A stretch of DNA of 64,000 bases from Gadus chalcogrammus (lineage: Eukaryota > Chordata > Actinopteri > Gadiformes > Gadidae). The stretch is from NCBI RefSeq assembly GCF_026213295.1, contig NC_079412.1:15475514-15539513 (forward strand), written 5' to 3'. The translations under genes and the position numbers were made by a program. The notes beneath the pieces were generated by a model that worked only from the letters and a program-made list of their open reading frames with translations, had not been told where the DNA came from and searched no databases. Positions 1 to 12,968 of the stretch are shown in pieces; within the stretch, counting starts at the first letter, position 1, and each line of letters starts with the position of its first letter.

Positions 1-159
1 GCCTTCCCGAACACAGAATTCACGGGGATTCATGCAGAATGCCCTGACATTAATTCCGCCCCCTAAATCACTGTTATTGATTTAATTAGTTTGGACAGAG
101 GCCAACATGGCCCACACAACACTTTGTTGTTCTATTCCTTCTTGACGCATTTACATTGT

Positions 160-1286
<1,127 letters not shown>

Positions 1287-1331
1287 GCTGCCCCAGGCTA
1301 GGCCACGCCGGCATACAGCTCTTCGCGGGGG

Positions 1332-1337
1332 ATGTGA
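1332..1337 (+). promoter_or_regulatory. Minimal start-stop uORF (ATG TGA)
   Basis: An ATG with G at -3 is immediately followed by TGA, 148 nt upstream of the kcng1 start codon. Start-stop elements are known in other genes to stall initiating ribosomes and lower translation of the main frame. The function here is inferred and depends on this segment being in the mRNA. Confidence 0.35.
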
Positions 1338-1352
1338 GTGGCGTCCCGGGAT

Positions 1353-1478
1353 AGGAGAGAGAGGAGGAGGAGGAGGAGGAGGAGGAGGAGGAGGAGGGGG
1401 AGGAGGAGGAGGAGGAGGAGGAGGAGGGAGAGGAGGAGGAGGAGGAGGAGGAGGAGGAGGGAGAGGAGGAGGAGGGGA
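1353..1478 (+). repeat. (GGA)n purine tract in kcng1 leader
   Basis: About 125 nt of nearly pure GGA repeats on the + strand, ending 6 nt before the kcng1 ATG. GGA repeats can form stacked G-quadruplex structures in RNA. Translated in frame it would be Arg-rich, but no ATG opens that frame. Confidence 0.9.
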
Positions 1479-1484
1479 GCCAAC

Positions 1485-2315
1485 ATGGCCCTCCTGGCGG
1501 GCGACGGCTCCGACTACGACTACAGCGCCCTGAGCTGTGACTCCGACACCTCGCTCAACCTCCCGCCGCCCCAGGAGACCGAGGCCCTCAAGGGGGCCTT
1601 CTACAAGCGGGCCCAGCTGGCCCCGGAGCCCACCGGCGGCCGCGGGGGGGCGGACGCCGCCCCGCCGACGGCGGCCAGCGCCCGGCGCCGGCCCTACGCC
1701 GTGGTCAACGTGGGCGGCGTGCGCTACCAGCTGCCCTGGAGCACCCTGGAGGACTTCCCGCTGTCCCGCCTGGGCCGGCTGCACCTGTGCCGCAGCTTCG
1801 ACGAGATCATGCGCGTGTGCGACGACTACGACGTGGCGCGCAACGAGTTCTTCTTCGACCGCAGCCCCTGCGCCTTCCGCACCATCCTCACCTTCCTGCG
1901 CGCCGGCAAGCTGCGCTCGCTGCGGGAGATGTGCGCGCTCTCCTTCCGCGAGGAGCTCCTCTACTGGGGGCTCCCCGAGGAGAGCATGGAGTGGTGCTGC
2001 CGCCGCCGCCTGCTGCAGCGGGTGGAGGAGTGCGAGGAGCTGGAGCGGGCGGAGGACGAGGACCTGATGGAGGACATGATGGAGACGGAGAGCGGCGGCG
2101 GGGGCCGGGCCGGGGGGGGGTCCGGCGGCGAGGAGGGCGGGGAGGGGGCCACGCGGACGAGCCGCTGCATGGCGAGGCTGCGGGACATGGTGGAGAGGCC
2201 GCAGTCGGGCCTGCCGGGGAAGATCTTCGCCTGCCTGTCGGTGCTGTTCGTCACCATCACCGCCGTCAACCTGTCCGTCAGCACCATGCCCGCCATGCGG
2301 GAGGAGGAGGAGGCG
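1485..2315 (+). CDS. kcng1: kcng1 coding exon 1: N-terminus, T1 domain, start of S1
   Basis: 277 codons. T1 motifs include VVNVGG, NEFFFDRSP and EELLYWG. An acidic, then glycine-rich linker follows (about residues 185-225), then FACLSVLFVTITAVNLSV, the first membrane segment. It is very GC-rich, unlike the AT-rich surroundings. The glycine-rich linker is expanded compared with mammalian KCNG1. Confidence 0.95.
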
Positions 2316-3469
2316 GTGAGTACCGGCGCCGCGGGCTGTTGGAGCCGATCCAGGTCTAATTCTGCTTGGATTATTTGCAGCCTCTTTGGTACGTTGTTAT
2401 TTTCTGATTGCGAGGCACAGCCTGCCAAACGACGGTCACACGTCGGAGTGCTCGGTTTGATCAGCATGTGATCAGGTCATCGTTTAGAGGACGACCACGG
2501 GGACAAGGTACAAGATGTGTCCACCATAAATGGTGATTATGTTTATTGATGAATTATTATACTATACTATTATAATTGAGGCTCGGGAGCGTGACAATCC
2601 CATGTTGTATGCCTTGCAAGGCATTGTCCTTGCCTTGCCTTGCCTATAACAACAGGGATGTTACTAACATCAGCGTCCATATTCCAGGTCCCTTTTTTTA
2701 GGTTTTTAAATAGTATTTTATTAAATTTAATACGATTGATGATAAACCCCTAATAATTCCTGACCACGTGGGGGGCGTAGAAAATCGCGAGCAGAACTCC
2801 TGTGACCTCATCTCTGCCCCGACGGGAGACAGGCTCAGCTCATCATCATTAGGTCCACCATCTTAGAGAACAACATCCAAATAAGCCCAGTGAGAAGGAG
2901 CCATCTGGTAGTGTAGCGTCATTTCACTGACTCTAAACGCCTGCCTCGTGTCACCTCATCGGACATGCACATTGGAAATCTTGAAAGTTGATTTATGAAG
3001 GAAAAGTAAAATGGAGGGCAAGCAATAATTACTTTCTAAAATGATATTTCATTGGCTTTGTTCTTAAGCAGATCAGATGCTTGTAATTAAGTCTAACAAA
3101 GTTTCCTGTCCCCTTTCGTCATGCGAAATAAAATAAAACACCAATGAATAATTCAGGGCTCACACAGACTTGTTAGAAAAAACCTGATGTGTGTGTGTAT
3201 CTGCATGAGGGCGTTTGTGTGGATGCCGTGCGTAGGGTGTGTGTGTGGTTTTGTGCATGTGCGGGGGGGATCTCCATCTTTACTCCTCATTATGTTGATT
3301 CAGCTTCCAATAGTTAAGCTGAGATTCAATGATGGGCTATTAGGTTGTGTGAGGAGATCTCACTGTGTATTCATTCTCACACAACGCCTGACTGAGTCTC
3401 ATGAAAAGAATATGACACTTTAATTAACATTGCTACTCAGGTGATTGTAGCATCTCCCATGGTTTAGCG

Positions 3470-3528
<59 letters not shown>

Positions 3529-4517
3529 GCGTGTGCGTGTGCGTGTGCGTGTGCGTGTGCGTGTGTGTGTGTCTTAATTATCAGGGTATTTTCTATTTGG
3601 TGGTTGTGTGATATGGTTTTCTCCTCCACTTGTTGCTATTTATATTGCAATGGCGCCCTCTGGTGGCTACAGTAAATGTTCCGCACATAGCATCAGCGAT
3701 GCCTTTTAAATCTCCCCCATTTGTATTCTTCCTCCCTCCGTAGGGAACGTGTTCCCAGATGTGCTACAACATCTTCATCGTGGAGACGGTGTGCGTGGCG
3801 TGGTTCTCCCTGGAGTTCACCCTGCGCTTCATCCAGGACCGCAGCAAGCTGGCCTTCCTGCGGCGGCCGCTGAACCTCATCGACGTGATGGCCATCCTGC
3901 CCTACTACATCACCCTGGTGGTGGACAGCACCTCCACCTTGGAGAAGCGGCCCGGCTCGGGCAGCAGCTACCTGGACAAGGTGGGCCTGGTTCTGCGCGT
4001 GCTGCGGGCCCTCCGCATCCTGTACGTCATGCGCCTGGCCCGCCACTCCCTGGGCCTGCAGACGCTGGGGCTCACGGCGCGGCGCTGCACGCGCGAGTTC
4101 GGCCTGCTGCTGCTCTTCCTGTGCGTGGCCATCGCCCTCTTCTCCCCGCTGCTCTACCTGATCGAGAACGAGATGGCCTCGGCGCGGGAGTTCAGCAGCA
4201 TCCCGGCCACCTACTGGTGGGCCGTCATCACCATGACCACGGTGGGCTACGGCGACATGGTGCCGCGCTCCATCCCCGGCCAGGTGGTGGCGCTGAGCAG
4301 CATCCTGAGCGGCATCCTGCTCATGGCCTTCCCCGTGACCTCCATCTTCCACACCTTCTCCCGCTCCTACGTGGAGCTGAAGCAGGAGCAGCAGCGGCTG
4401 CTGCAGCGCCGGACGCACTTCCTGCTGCGGAGCCGCATGGCCGGCATGGGCAGCAGCGATCTGTCCCTGGACAGCCTCTTCCCCGGGGGCGCCGCCGAGC
4501 GCCCGGGCAGGCTCTGA
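1485..4517 (+). CDS. kcng1: kcng1: voltage-gated potassium channel modifier subunit Kv6.1
   Basis: Two coding exons, 1485-2315 and 3744-4517, give 534 residues (human KCNG1 is 513). The joint is phase 0, with GTGAGT donor at 2316 and TAG acceptor at 3741-3743. The protein has the T1 tetramerisation domain (about residues 65-170), six membrane segments, a voltage sensor with regularly spaced arginines (VLRVLRALRILYVMR) and the selectivity filter TVGYGD at 443-448. Kv6 subunits make no channel alone; they join Kv2 subunits at the plasma membrane and change their gating. S6 reads AFPVTS in place of the Pro-Val-Pro bend of conducting Kv channels, as expected for a silent subunit. The N-terminus (GDGSDYDYSALSC) matches KCNG1 and not KCNG2, 3 or 4. 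The start is the first ATG in frame, in a good context (CCAACATGG). Confidence 0.95.
2316..3743 (+). other. kcng1: kcng1 intron
   Basis: A 1.4-kb intron between GTGAGT and TAG. It contains a TG array at 3472-3570 that grades into CGTGTG hexamers. No other feature was seen. Confidence 0.9.
3744..4517 (+). CDS. kcng1: kcng1 coding exon 2: S1-S2 linker to C-terminus
   Basis: 257 codons plus TGA. It carries S2-S6, the pore and a short cytoplasmic tail. The exon break just after S1 is the one expected for the KCNG family. The tail is divergent from mammals after the conserved SRSYVELKQEQQR. Confidence 0.95.
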   Translation, partial: GTCSQMCYNIFIVETVCVAWFSLEFTLRFIQDRSKLAFLRRPLNLIDVMAILPYYITLVVDSTSTLEKRPGSGSSYLDKVGLVLRVLRALRILYVMRLARHSLGLQTLGLTARRCTREFGLLLLFLCVAIALFSPLLYLIENEMASAREFSSIPATYWWAVITMTTVGYGDMVPRSIPGQVVALSSILSGILLMAFPVTSIFHTFSRSYVELKQEQQRLLQRRTHFLLRSRMAGMGSSDLSLDSLFPGGAAERPGRL

Positions 4518-4946
4518 GGGGGGGCAGGGAGGAGAGGGACTGAGGTCTCTGAGAGGGGCAGGGGGACTGAGGAGAGGGACTGAGGTCTCTGAGGGGGGCA
4601 GGGGGACTGAGGTCTCTGAGGGGGGCAGGGGGACTGAGGTCTCTGAGGGGGGCAGGGGGACTGAGGTCTCTGAGGGGGGCAGGGGGACTGAGGTCTCTGA
4701 GGGGGGCAGGGGGACTGAGGTCTCTGAGGGGGGCAGGGGGACTGAGGAGAGGGACTGAGGTCTCTGAGGGGGGCAGGGGGACTGAGGTCTCTGAGGGGGG
4801 CAGAGGGACTGAGGAGAGGGACTGAGGTCTCTGAGGGGGGCAGGGGGACTGAGGAGAGGGACTGAGGTCTCTGAGGGGGGCAGGGGGACTGAGGAGAGGG
4901 ACTGAGGTCTCTGAGGGGGGCAGGGGGACTGAGGAGAGGGACTGAG
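4518..4946. repeat. 27/39-bp minisatellite directly after the kcng1 stop
   Basis: About thirteen units built on a 27-bp core (GGGGACTGAGGTCTCTGAGG plus GGGGCAG). Some copies carry an extra 12 bp (GGAGAGGGACTG), making 39 bp. The array starts within a few bases of the stop codon, so it lies in the 3' UTR. Confidence 0.93.
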
Positions 4947-5628
4947 GCTGTGTGCAAACTACTGCATTGGGCTCCTATTGCCGCAGTGTGTGTGCTCAAA
5001 CTAGTCCAACCCCCCCTTACCCATCAGATGTACTGCTGCCTGCATTCAGAAAAATACCTCATCAATGATTGCGTCTCATCGCACCGCGACCCGCGTCATT
5101 GAACAAACCCAAGCCCCCACATCGCAGTGCCTGTGTTGTATTGTACTCTGCTGTGTTCCTAGCCCGGCGCAAACATGCTAGCTCAATTTGGTTTTAAGGA
5201 GCAAAGAGACGGAGGAGAAAATAGGGGAAGAGAGTAGGAGAGAGGGCTGGCGGTTGGGAAGACGGATCAATGAACCAATGAACAAAGGGTAGCGATGATT
5301 GTGGGCTAGAGGGGAAGGGAGGGGGGGGGTTGTAGACAACAGAAAGCATCTTAAGGGCAGACCATACAAAATACTTTCCATTGGTTGGAGCCACACAGCA
5401 CTTGGGGTCAGGCAGATAGGGTGTGTGTGATGATAATGACAGGACTGAGTTGCCGAGCTCTTCACTGCTGAAACCTTTCAGCTCTTGTTTTGTCATTTTG
5501 TGTGTTCACTAAGTTCACTAATGCATATTTTAAGTTGGATATATGTTGCAATATTATAACACTCATTTGTATAGTCATTATTTGTGTATTCATCTCTAAG
5601 AATAACACACATAATATATGTGGTCTTA

Positions 5629-6060
5629 AATAAATATATGTAATTAAAACTGATTATAAGCATAGTCCAGCTCATAACTAACAACAAAGTGTTTTAGTTG
5701 ATGTTTCCTTTACCATTTTGAATTAACATGACCGTTGAGTATGATATTTATATTAAAGTACTTTTTTTTCCCGAACTGTTTGTATTTTCTGTCTTTTAAA
5801 GATAAAACTTCTCTTCCAACCTGAAATAAGACTGGATTTTGGTACAATACACTATCCGTATTAACGTTTTGAAAGTTTTGCTTTCAAAAAGAGTGTCTGT
5901 GTTTTCCTACCTTGTACAACACTCCTGGGTTTGCAATTTAAATATATTTCCGGTTTTTTAAACATTCCTTTTGTCCTGTGATTTATCTTACAAGGCCCGT
6001 ACGAAAGCGTTTGCTTGATTTTCTTACCAACCAATAGAGGGCAGCAATGTGTTCAATAAA
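5629..6060 (+). terminator. Candidate kcng1 polyadenylation signals
   Basis: AATAAA occurs at 5629-5634 and at 6055-6060, 1.1 and 1.5 kb after the stop, in AT-rich sequence typical of a 3' UTR. Which one is used cannot be told from sequence. Confidence 0.35.
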
Positions 6061-6706
6061 AGAGAATTGCCATTGAGACCCAAATGAAAAAGCATAATAA
6101 CAAAAAACATGTTACATTTATCCTGGATAATTAAAAATATATTCTAATATATTAAACTAGTAGCCCAAGTGAATCATTCAGTCAAATGTGACGTTATAGG
6201 TGTCAAGTGTTTAATTATCAAATATTTTCTTTATGCATATACTTTTCTACAATTGTAGGATTAGCATTTAAGTATGGTCAAGTAGGTTCTAATTCATTTC
6301 TAATAATTGGACATGTATTCAGCAATTGCAAATTAATTTCATATTAGATTGACATGGAGTCTGCCAATTGTTCCCAGAGTATTGGACGTTTTATAGATAA
6401 ATCTGGAGCAAATAAATGTCAACCTATCAGAGAACAGTAGCCCTCCCGCTTCCTCATCTCGTGCCCCCACCCACTTTATTCACCACCAGTGTTTGGATCC
6501 TGGATGTTTCCCTGTTCGCAATTGGACCAACTTTTGTATGCCTACCGGTCTGTTTGAATGAAAGCAAGAGTATATATTGTCGTTATCGGAGAGATTTTTG
6601 ACCAGTTATGAAGTAGCCTAACGTTGTGTTTAAACACTTGAGATCAATGTTTGTGGCAGTTCTTACAGCTGTTGCGCATTGACAGCCTTCACCGTCATGA
6701 CGTCAA

Positions 6707-7205
6707 GAAGCCCCTAGTTCAGAATGGGATCCCTCGCCTCACCAGCCAGACCCTATAGCCTTGGATCGGACACTTTGCCTCAATAGCCCGACCCCAGTCC
6801 TGAATGTGATCCTTCACCTCACTAGCCTAGCCCAAGTCTTGAATGGGATTTCTCTCCTCACCAGCCACTGCCAGTCCCTATAGACCTGGATGGGATCCCT
6901 CACCTCACTAGCCCTCTCCTAGCCCTGAATGGGATCCCTCACCTCACTAGCCCGCCCCGAGCCCTGAATGGGATCTCTCTCCTCACCAGCCAGCCCCTAG
7001 TCCTGGGTGGGATCTCTCGCATCACTAGCCCGCCCCTAGCCCTGAATGGGATCCCTCACCTCACTAGCCCGCCCCTAGCCCTGAACGGGATCCCTCACCT
7101 CACTAGCCCTCCCCTAGCCCTGAATGGGATCCCTCACCTCACTAGCCCGCCCCTAGCCCTGAACGGGATCCCTCACCTCACTAGCCCGCCCCTAGCCCTG
7201 AATGG
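6707..7205. repeat. 39-bp minisatellite (about 12 copies)
   Basis: The unit contains CCTGAATGGGATCCCTCACC then TCACTAGCCCGCCCCTAGC. The 5' copies are degenerate and the 3' copies nearly identical, suggesting recent expansion at the right side. Confidence 0.93.
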
Positions 7206-7328
7206 GATATCTCGCCACCACCACCGCTCTGGCATCGACTCGCTGCTGCTGTGTAAGCATCGACAATCATTCGCAGTCTGAAAGCAACGTTTTGATTTTG
7301 CTCTCCTCGAACAGTTCCCCTCATGGTT

Positions 7329-7400
7329 TGACGTCAATCTTCCGGCGGCTGGCCATTGGAAAAACAATTCCGTAGCGTCTCCCGATAACCTTCGGTAAGT
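7329..7400 (+). promoter_or_regulatory. Possible promoter / first exon with CRE, ETS and CCAAT sites
   Basis: A perfect palindromic CRE (TGACGTCA, 7329-7336) is followed by an ETS-type CTTCCGG (7339-7345), an inverted CCAAT box (ATTGG, 7355-7359) and a strong splice donor (TTCG|GTAAGT at 7395). Another CRE lies at 6698-6705. The cluster could mark the non-coding first exon of a + strand transcript, perhaps src, but no transcript evidence is available. Confidence 0.25.
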
Positions 7401-10400
7401 GAGTTATTTTCTTAGGAACACCTTTTAAATTCTGATATTCTATATGTTCAGGAGCTCGAGGCTAATTAAAATGCACTATGTATTTCATAATAATTATTTG
7501 AATAGTGTTGGTACACCACATAATTTAACTTAAGGGTGTATAGTTGTATTGTAGCGAAGCTTTTTCCCCCCCATCATAACAGCACTCGATTTTGGCTGCG
7601 CACCATGTTCGTGTTTGGGGCAAGCTCCGCTCTGAATTGCCGAGACGCCGCTGTCTGGGAACAGATAACGTATAGGCCTGCGCGATACTTGTGTCAACTC
7701 TTTGCATGTTTTAAGCGATCTGGTTTTGTAGCCTCTAATTCTCTCGTCGGACAATGTCTACACCTGTAGTCATGTAGGCGTATTTTATGACCATTGAGCC
7801 TGTCTTATGGAAAATGCCCTGCCTTTCCCCAAAACATGGGCTGTGTCATATGCACAGGATTAGTTTCCCACTGAAGTCTCCAACTTGACTACCAAGCAAA
7901 ATGTGTCCTAACCGCGAAGTAACAGACAATGACGTCTTACAGCATAGATAGACTTGAAATCATTTTCGATTCTCGATTGTATCTTACTTCTTGTAACTTC
8001 CCTGTTGTCGAAAAGTTCGGTGAATACCAAACACACACACACACACACACGCACACACTCAATCTGTTGAAGCCGTTCAAGCTCAGAAATGTCAAATAAG
8101 AATATATTTGAAGTTGTTTCTAAATGTCCTTTCATAAATTCCTTAATGCGATTTCGAATCACTGCAGCATTCCAGTGTGTAAATAATCCTCTACAGCTGA
8201 TAGTATGGCCTTGTTTTGTGTTTTGGTCATGCTCCTGGGAGAATTATGATGTTTGGCACTAGTGGAGTACAACTGTATTTTATTTGCTAAAATAAATGTC
8301 CATATTGGGCCAAGCAAGTATGTGCCAGTTTTAAGCAGTCCAGGTCAGGCATGACTTTGATCTAAAAAATGTTAACAAGAATTATCCTCCTGTTCAAAGC
8401 ACCCCTATTCTTAGATTATTCTTAACAAAGACGGCCAATGTTTGGCGTCAGACCGTGTCCCACCCTGTCAACTATACAGTAGACATGTCATGACGGGTTT
8501 AACTGGAGAGTGTGCCCCAATGGCTCACCAGCTGTAGTCTCCACCGGAGAGCCAATCAGCCAGGGAGAACGTGTTGTGTCAAAGTGGTACTAGGTGGTTC
8601 CATTGTGATGCTGTCTAATGTCCAGACGTCAGGCTTCATGGACTAGTGTGTGGGGGGGGGGGGGGGGGGGGGGGCTTGCCGTGGCTGGTGCAGGGTGGTG
8701 CAGCGGGGGCCTGGAAGTGGCTCCTGGGGTCCGTGCTGACATTCCTGTTGATTGGCAACATGGCCCAATGGACGGGAGCGCTTTTGTTCTCACTTACGCT
8801 GGAGGGTTCTGCCTGCCTGCCTGCGAGGTCTGTCTGTCTGACTGCCTGTCTGACTGTCTCTCAGGGTGATACGTGGGCTCTTGGCGTCAATGAGCCGCTT
8901 GTTTCCTGGGGCCCGTCGCCTATCCGGCCCTCTTTTTGTTTTTAAAGGCAAGTTTGTTTCCTTTTTCAACATGGTCTTTGTGCTTTCAACCGGAGAGAGA
9001 AGGGGCCCATTCAGGGCTCGCATTCAGACCAGGCTATTTATTATCAGGCGTCCGAGAGATACTATCCTCATAGTATTTAGTCCTTAGTCTTTAGTTTATC
9101 TAATGTCTTGTTGTGCAGGTCCGTTTGTTTTCTTCGCTCGTTCGCCCGCTCAGAGCAGAATGAATGGTGGAACGCCGTCCATGAGAGGAGGAGCGAGCGG
9201 GTCTCTGATATCATTTGCACACAGAGTGTCCCCGTTTAACTTGTTCTTCCCCAACGCTCGCGAGGTGAAACTGCAAGTGATACCACAGCTGATGACCGGG
9301 GGTCCAAGATGGTTAACTCATAGAGGGGCCGCAGACCAGCTGTACGGTGGGAGGGGTACTGTAAATGAGCCGTCAGCATCTCCAGAACTGACTAATGGAG
9401 TCGGGTCCACTCGCTTTGAGGAATCAACGTAATGCTCCCTCATGGCTACAGAGTGCTTAACAAACAAAACACTTGTTTTTAAGCCAGGCATCAGGCACTC
9501 CTCAATTTGGCAGCGAGATGTATAATTTACTACAGAGAGAGAGAGAGAGAGAGTGAGAGAGAGAGTCAAGAGAGATATTTTATGATCAGAGTGCATTGTG
9601 GGTGGGTTTGGGATGGGATGGGGTGGGGTGGGGTGGGGGGGGGGGAGGGGGGGTTATACGATTATAGGATTTGCTACGACCTCCTGCTGATGCAGCCATT
9701 GAATATTTCATGTGGCAGACACCAAACCTCTGTCGCACTGGCCCAGTTTTGGGTGCAGAATGGTGGCCATTCCTTAACAAGACTATTTGCTTTTGGGTAA
9801 TGGAATGCCACTACCACCTGTTATACCCCCCCCTTCCCCCCCTCTCCCTCTTTCCCACCCAAAGGCCAATCCCCACCATGTCTCACTCGCTCCTTCCTAT
9901 CCTTTACCCTCTCTCTCCATCGCCGCAGGGGGTGGTATGGTTTAGACGTCGTACATTCTTCTTGTCATTTCTGTTGGGCGGGCAAGTGAAACCCTTAGTT
10001 TTGAGCCTTAGGTGTAAAACATATTGTAACATCTCTGGTCAATTTTCCCATCAATCAGCAATTGTGCCATTGCGTTCAGAGAAAGCCCCAAAGCTGTCTG
10101 TTTCTCCTATTAAAGGCTTAGCAGTTGAATAATAATGAACCCTACCCGGGCAACTGCGACTTTCCTCAATCTACCCTTTCAGTTCTCCATGAGAGAGAGG
10201 CTGCTTTGGCCCTTTTGAATGGAGCGTCTGAGTGGTTTTGATAAAGAGGAACAGAGGAGGGCTTGTCATCTTCCCTGCATCCCCCCCAAGTCCACTTCCT
10301 GTCAGTGCGCTGTGGGAACGGGGCAAGAGGACCGCATCTTCCCCTGAATCCCTCCACTGTTGGCATTGTGTAGAGATACCCCCCCCCCCCCCCCCGCCAT

Positions 10401-10430
10401 CCTTACCCGCACCCGCCATCCTCACCCTCA
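7401..10430. other. Gene-free stretch
   Basis: No exon recognised. It contains a poly-G run at about 8648-8674, a second G-rich run at 9621-9653, a short GA array near 9534 and a poly-C run at 10379-10395. Confidence 0.6.
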
Positions 10431-10443
10431 CGCACAGAACTGC

Positions 10444-10675
10444 TACAAAACACAAGGGGACATGGACGTACAGAACCACTACACAACACAAGGGGACATG
10501 GACGTACAGAACCACTACACAACACATGGGGACATGGACGTACAAAACCACTACACAACACATGGGGACATGGACGTACAGAACCACTACACGACACAAG
10601 GGGAGATGCACACACAGATCCACTACACAACACAAGGGGTGATGCACACACAGAACCACTACACAACACACAGGG
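10444..10675. repeat. 36-bp minisatellite (about 6.5 copies)
   Basis: Units such as GGGGACATGGACGTACAGAA followed by CCACTACACAACACA repeat every 36 bp without spacers. The last two copies diverge (GATGCACACACAGA). Confidence 0.92.
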
Positions 10676-11400
10676 ACAAGGGAGCTGGGATTGGCTGTTG
10701 ACAGGAAAGGCTTCTTCTTTGGCTTTCAGAGAAAAAGCCAAAGAAGCCCTGTCAGTGTGTCTGTGGGTCTTTGTGTGTGGACGCAGCTGTGGAAGCCCGG
10801 CACGAACCCGGGATGATGATGAAGAGGATGGTGAAGAGGCTGAAGATGATCTTGATGATGAGGATGATGAGGAGGCTGACTGGGCGGAGGGGAAGAGGAG
10901 AACATGACTGGCATGGACTCCTGCTCAATCTAAACCCACTCCTTCCATCTCAAGTCCTTCCTTCCTTCCTTTGCTCTGCTCCGTGGCGAAGGGGGAGAAC
11001 ACGAGAGTGTCCTGGCATGGGTCCTGTGTTCTCAGAGAGCCCAGCAGCAGGCTGCCCCCGGCTGTCCTGCTCTTGTCGTGCGGGGGGGTCATGTGACTGA
11101 AACAATATTTATGGGACATTTCCTACATGTGGATTTGATGGTGAGCAAGGTGCCTGCAGGAGGAACCATGCAGTCTCACATCCTTTCTCCGGGCCCTCTT
11201 GACTGTGATGTAGTAAAACATTGAGTGTAAAAGCCTTTCGGATTGTACATCCCAGGCATTGTTATTCTGTGTCGTGAGCTCCTCTTTTCCGAAATCTATT
11301 TTTAACTTTGCAGGGACCCATTTTTTTCCAAGTAGGATAAACATTCTTAAGGCGCTGAGGAATTTTGATATGGAAGTTATGTAGCTATAGAGAGGACAAC

Positions 11401-11532
<132 letters not shown>

Positions 11533-12820
11533 ATTTGGTTGGCGCCGTACCTACGGTCTGGGACATACTTGGCGAGCACCACTGGGTTCAGCATGTCAAC
11601 AATGTCTCCCCGACTCTGACCTCCCTGTTCCCCACCTGTCTGCCACCTCCTGTTTACCCACCCACCTCCCCCCTGTTTTGGGGAAGGTGGTGGGACATGG
11701 TACGGCTGGGGCCGGGGGGCTGAAGTGAGGTGAGGTGGAGTTAGGAGAGCTCCTTTGATGAGATCCCTGTGGTTTCTTAAGGAAGTCTCCTCGCTGCTGT
11801 TGTTGTCTGAAAGTCAGCATCCTGACGGCTGCGTTTTGAATATTGAAATCAGGGGTGTGTTGATTCGAAGGGGGGGGGCTGGAGGAGCAAATCCTCCCCT
11901 TTGTGTTTGAGCCTGAGGTGGTGGTGAGGTGGTGGTTGTGGGGGTGAGGTGGTGGTTGTGGGGGTGGGGGTGAGTTCGAGGGGATGGGGAGGAGGGATGC
12001 TTTACCTCCAATCAGTTATGGAAATACCACTGCGGGGACCTGTTTATGGTTACCTTTTTGCCACAGGGAAATGTTTTTAATGTTTGATGCTGAAACTGTG
12101 CCGTTTCGCTGCTGGCTTATGCCCTTATCGTTATGAGGGGTATGAGGGGTTATGGGGACATACCGCACTATTTGTCACTGATGGAGAAGTTCAACTCTAT
12201 TGTAGCTGTCAGAGGAGTGGAGTTCACTGTGAGCAGTGTTCTTGGTGACCACAGCGACGGGAGCACCCAAACAGTGCTCTATTGAAAATCTTGTTTGCCT
12301 TTGTTTTGTCCTTTCTTCCACGCGCGACACTTTAACAGTATTTCACATGTGCAGTATTGTAGATTACAGGGCTTTTCATTGCTTTGCAGCCCCAGCTCTC
12401 TGCTGTCAGAGTCGGCCTGGGCACCACTCGGAGACTGTAACTGGGATAAACACCCTCTAGAATTTGCCTTGACTTTTACGATAAAGCAGCCCAACTGAAA
12501 CTTACTTTTTATGTCCAGGCAAGCATAAGTGCACCGTCAAATGTCCATTAAGGTATTTATTACTGCCATGTGGCATGTTTTCCCTCACTTATATTCAAAT
12601 GAACCGAGAGCTGGTTGTCCTACTAATCTCTGAGATATGTTATAAACCCTCCCCAATTCGACATGTTGCCATGCCCATGACAACCATGGAATGTTCTGGG
12701 TTTGCGTGTGTTTCTCCCCATATTGAGGACAGAGTGTCTCTACCTGTGCTGCATACCTCGAGAGAGGGACAGGAGTTGGAACTCGCCCTCTCTCTTCCAC
12801 TCTTGCATTCCTGCACCGTG

Positions 12821-12968
<148 letters not shown>

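Larger units (their letters stand above)
1287..1484 (+). other. kcng1: Probable 5' UTR part of kcng1 exon
   Basis: It begins after the acceptor at 1285-1286 and runs to the start codon at 1485. It contains a start-stop uORF and a long GGA tract. Frame analysis supports UTR: no in-frame ATG lies upstream of 1485. Confidence 0.5.

Noticed and set aside
1338..1484. Upstream Arg-rich extension of the kcng1 frame
   Set aside because: The frame is opened by GTG, not ATG, and consists of translated GGA repeats; KCNG1 homologs start at the ATG at 1485.
3693..4418. 241-codon minus-strand ORF over kcng1 exon 2
   Set aside because: Antisense shadow of the conserved channel frame.
10444..10675. Regular 36-bp repeats as a CRISPR array
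   Set aside because: There are no spacers; the repeats are head to tail, and the DNA is vertebrate.
10698..10907. ORF with an acidic tail (DDDEEDGEEAEDDLDDEDDEEA)
   Set aside because: The acidic part is a GAT/GAG simple repeat, with no convincing splice sites or homology.
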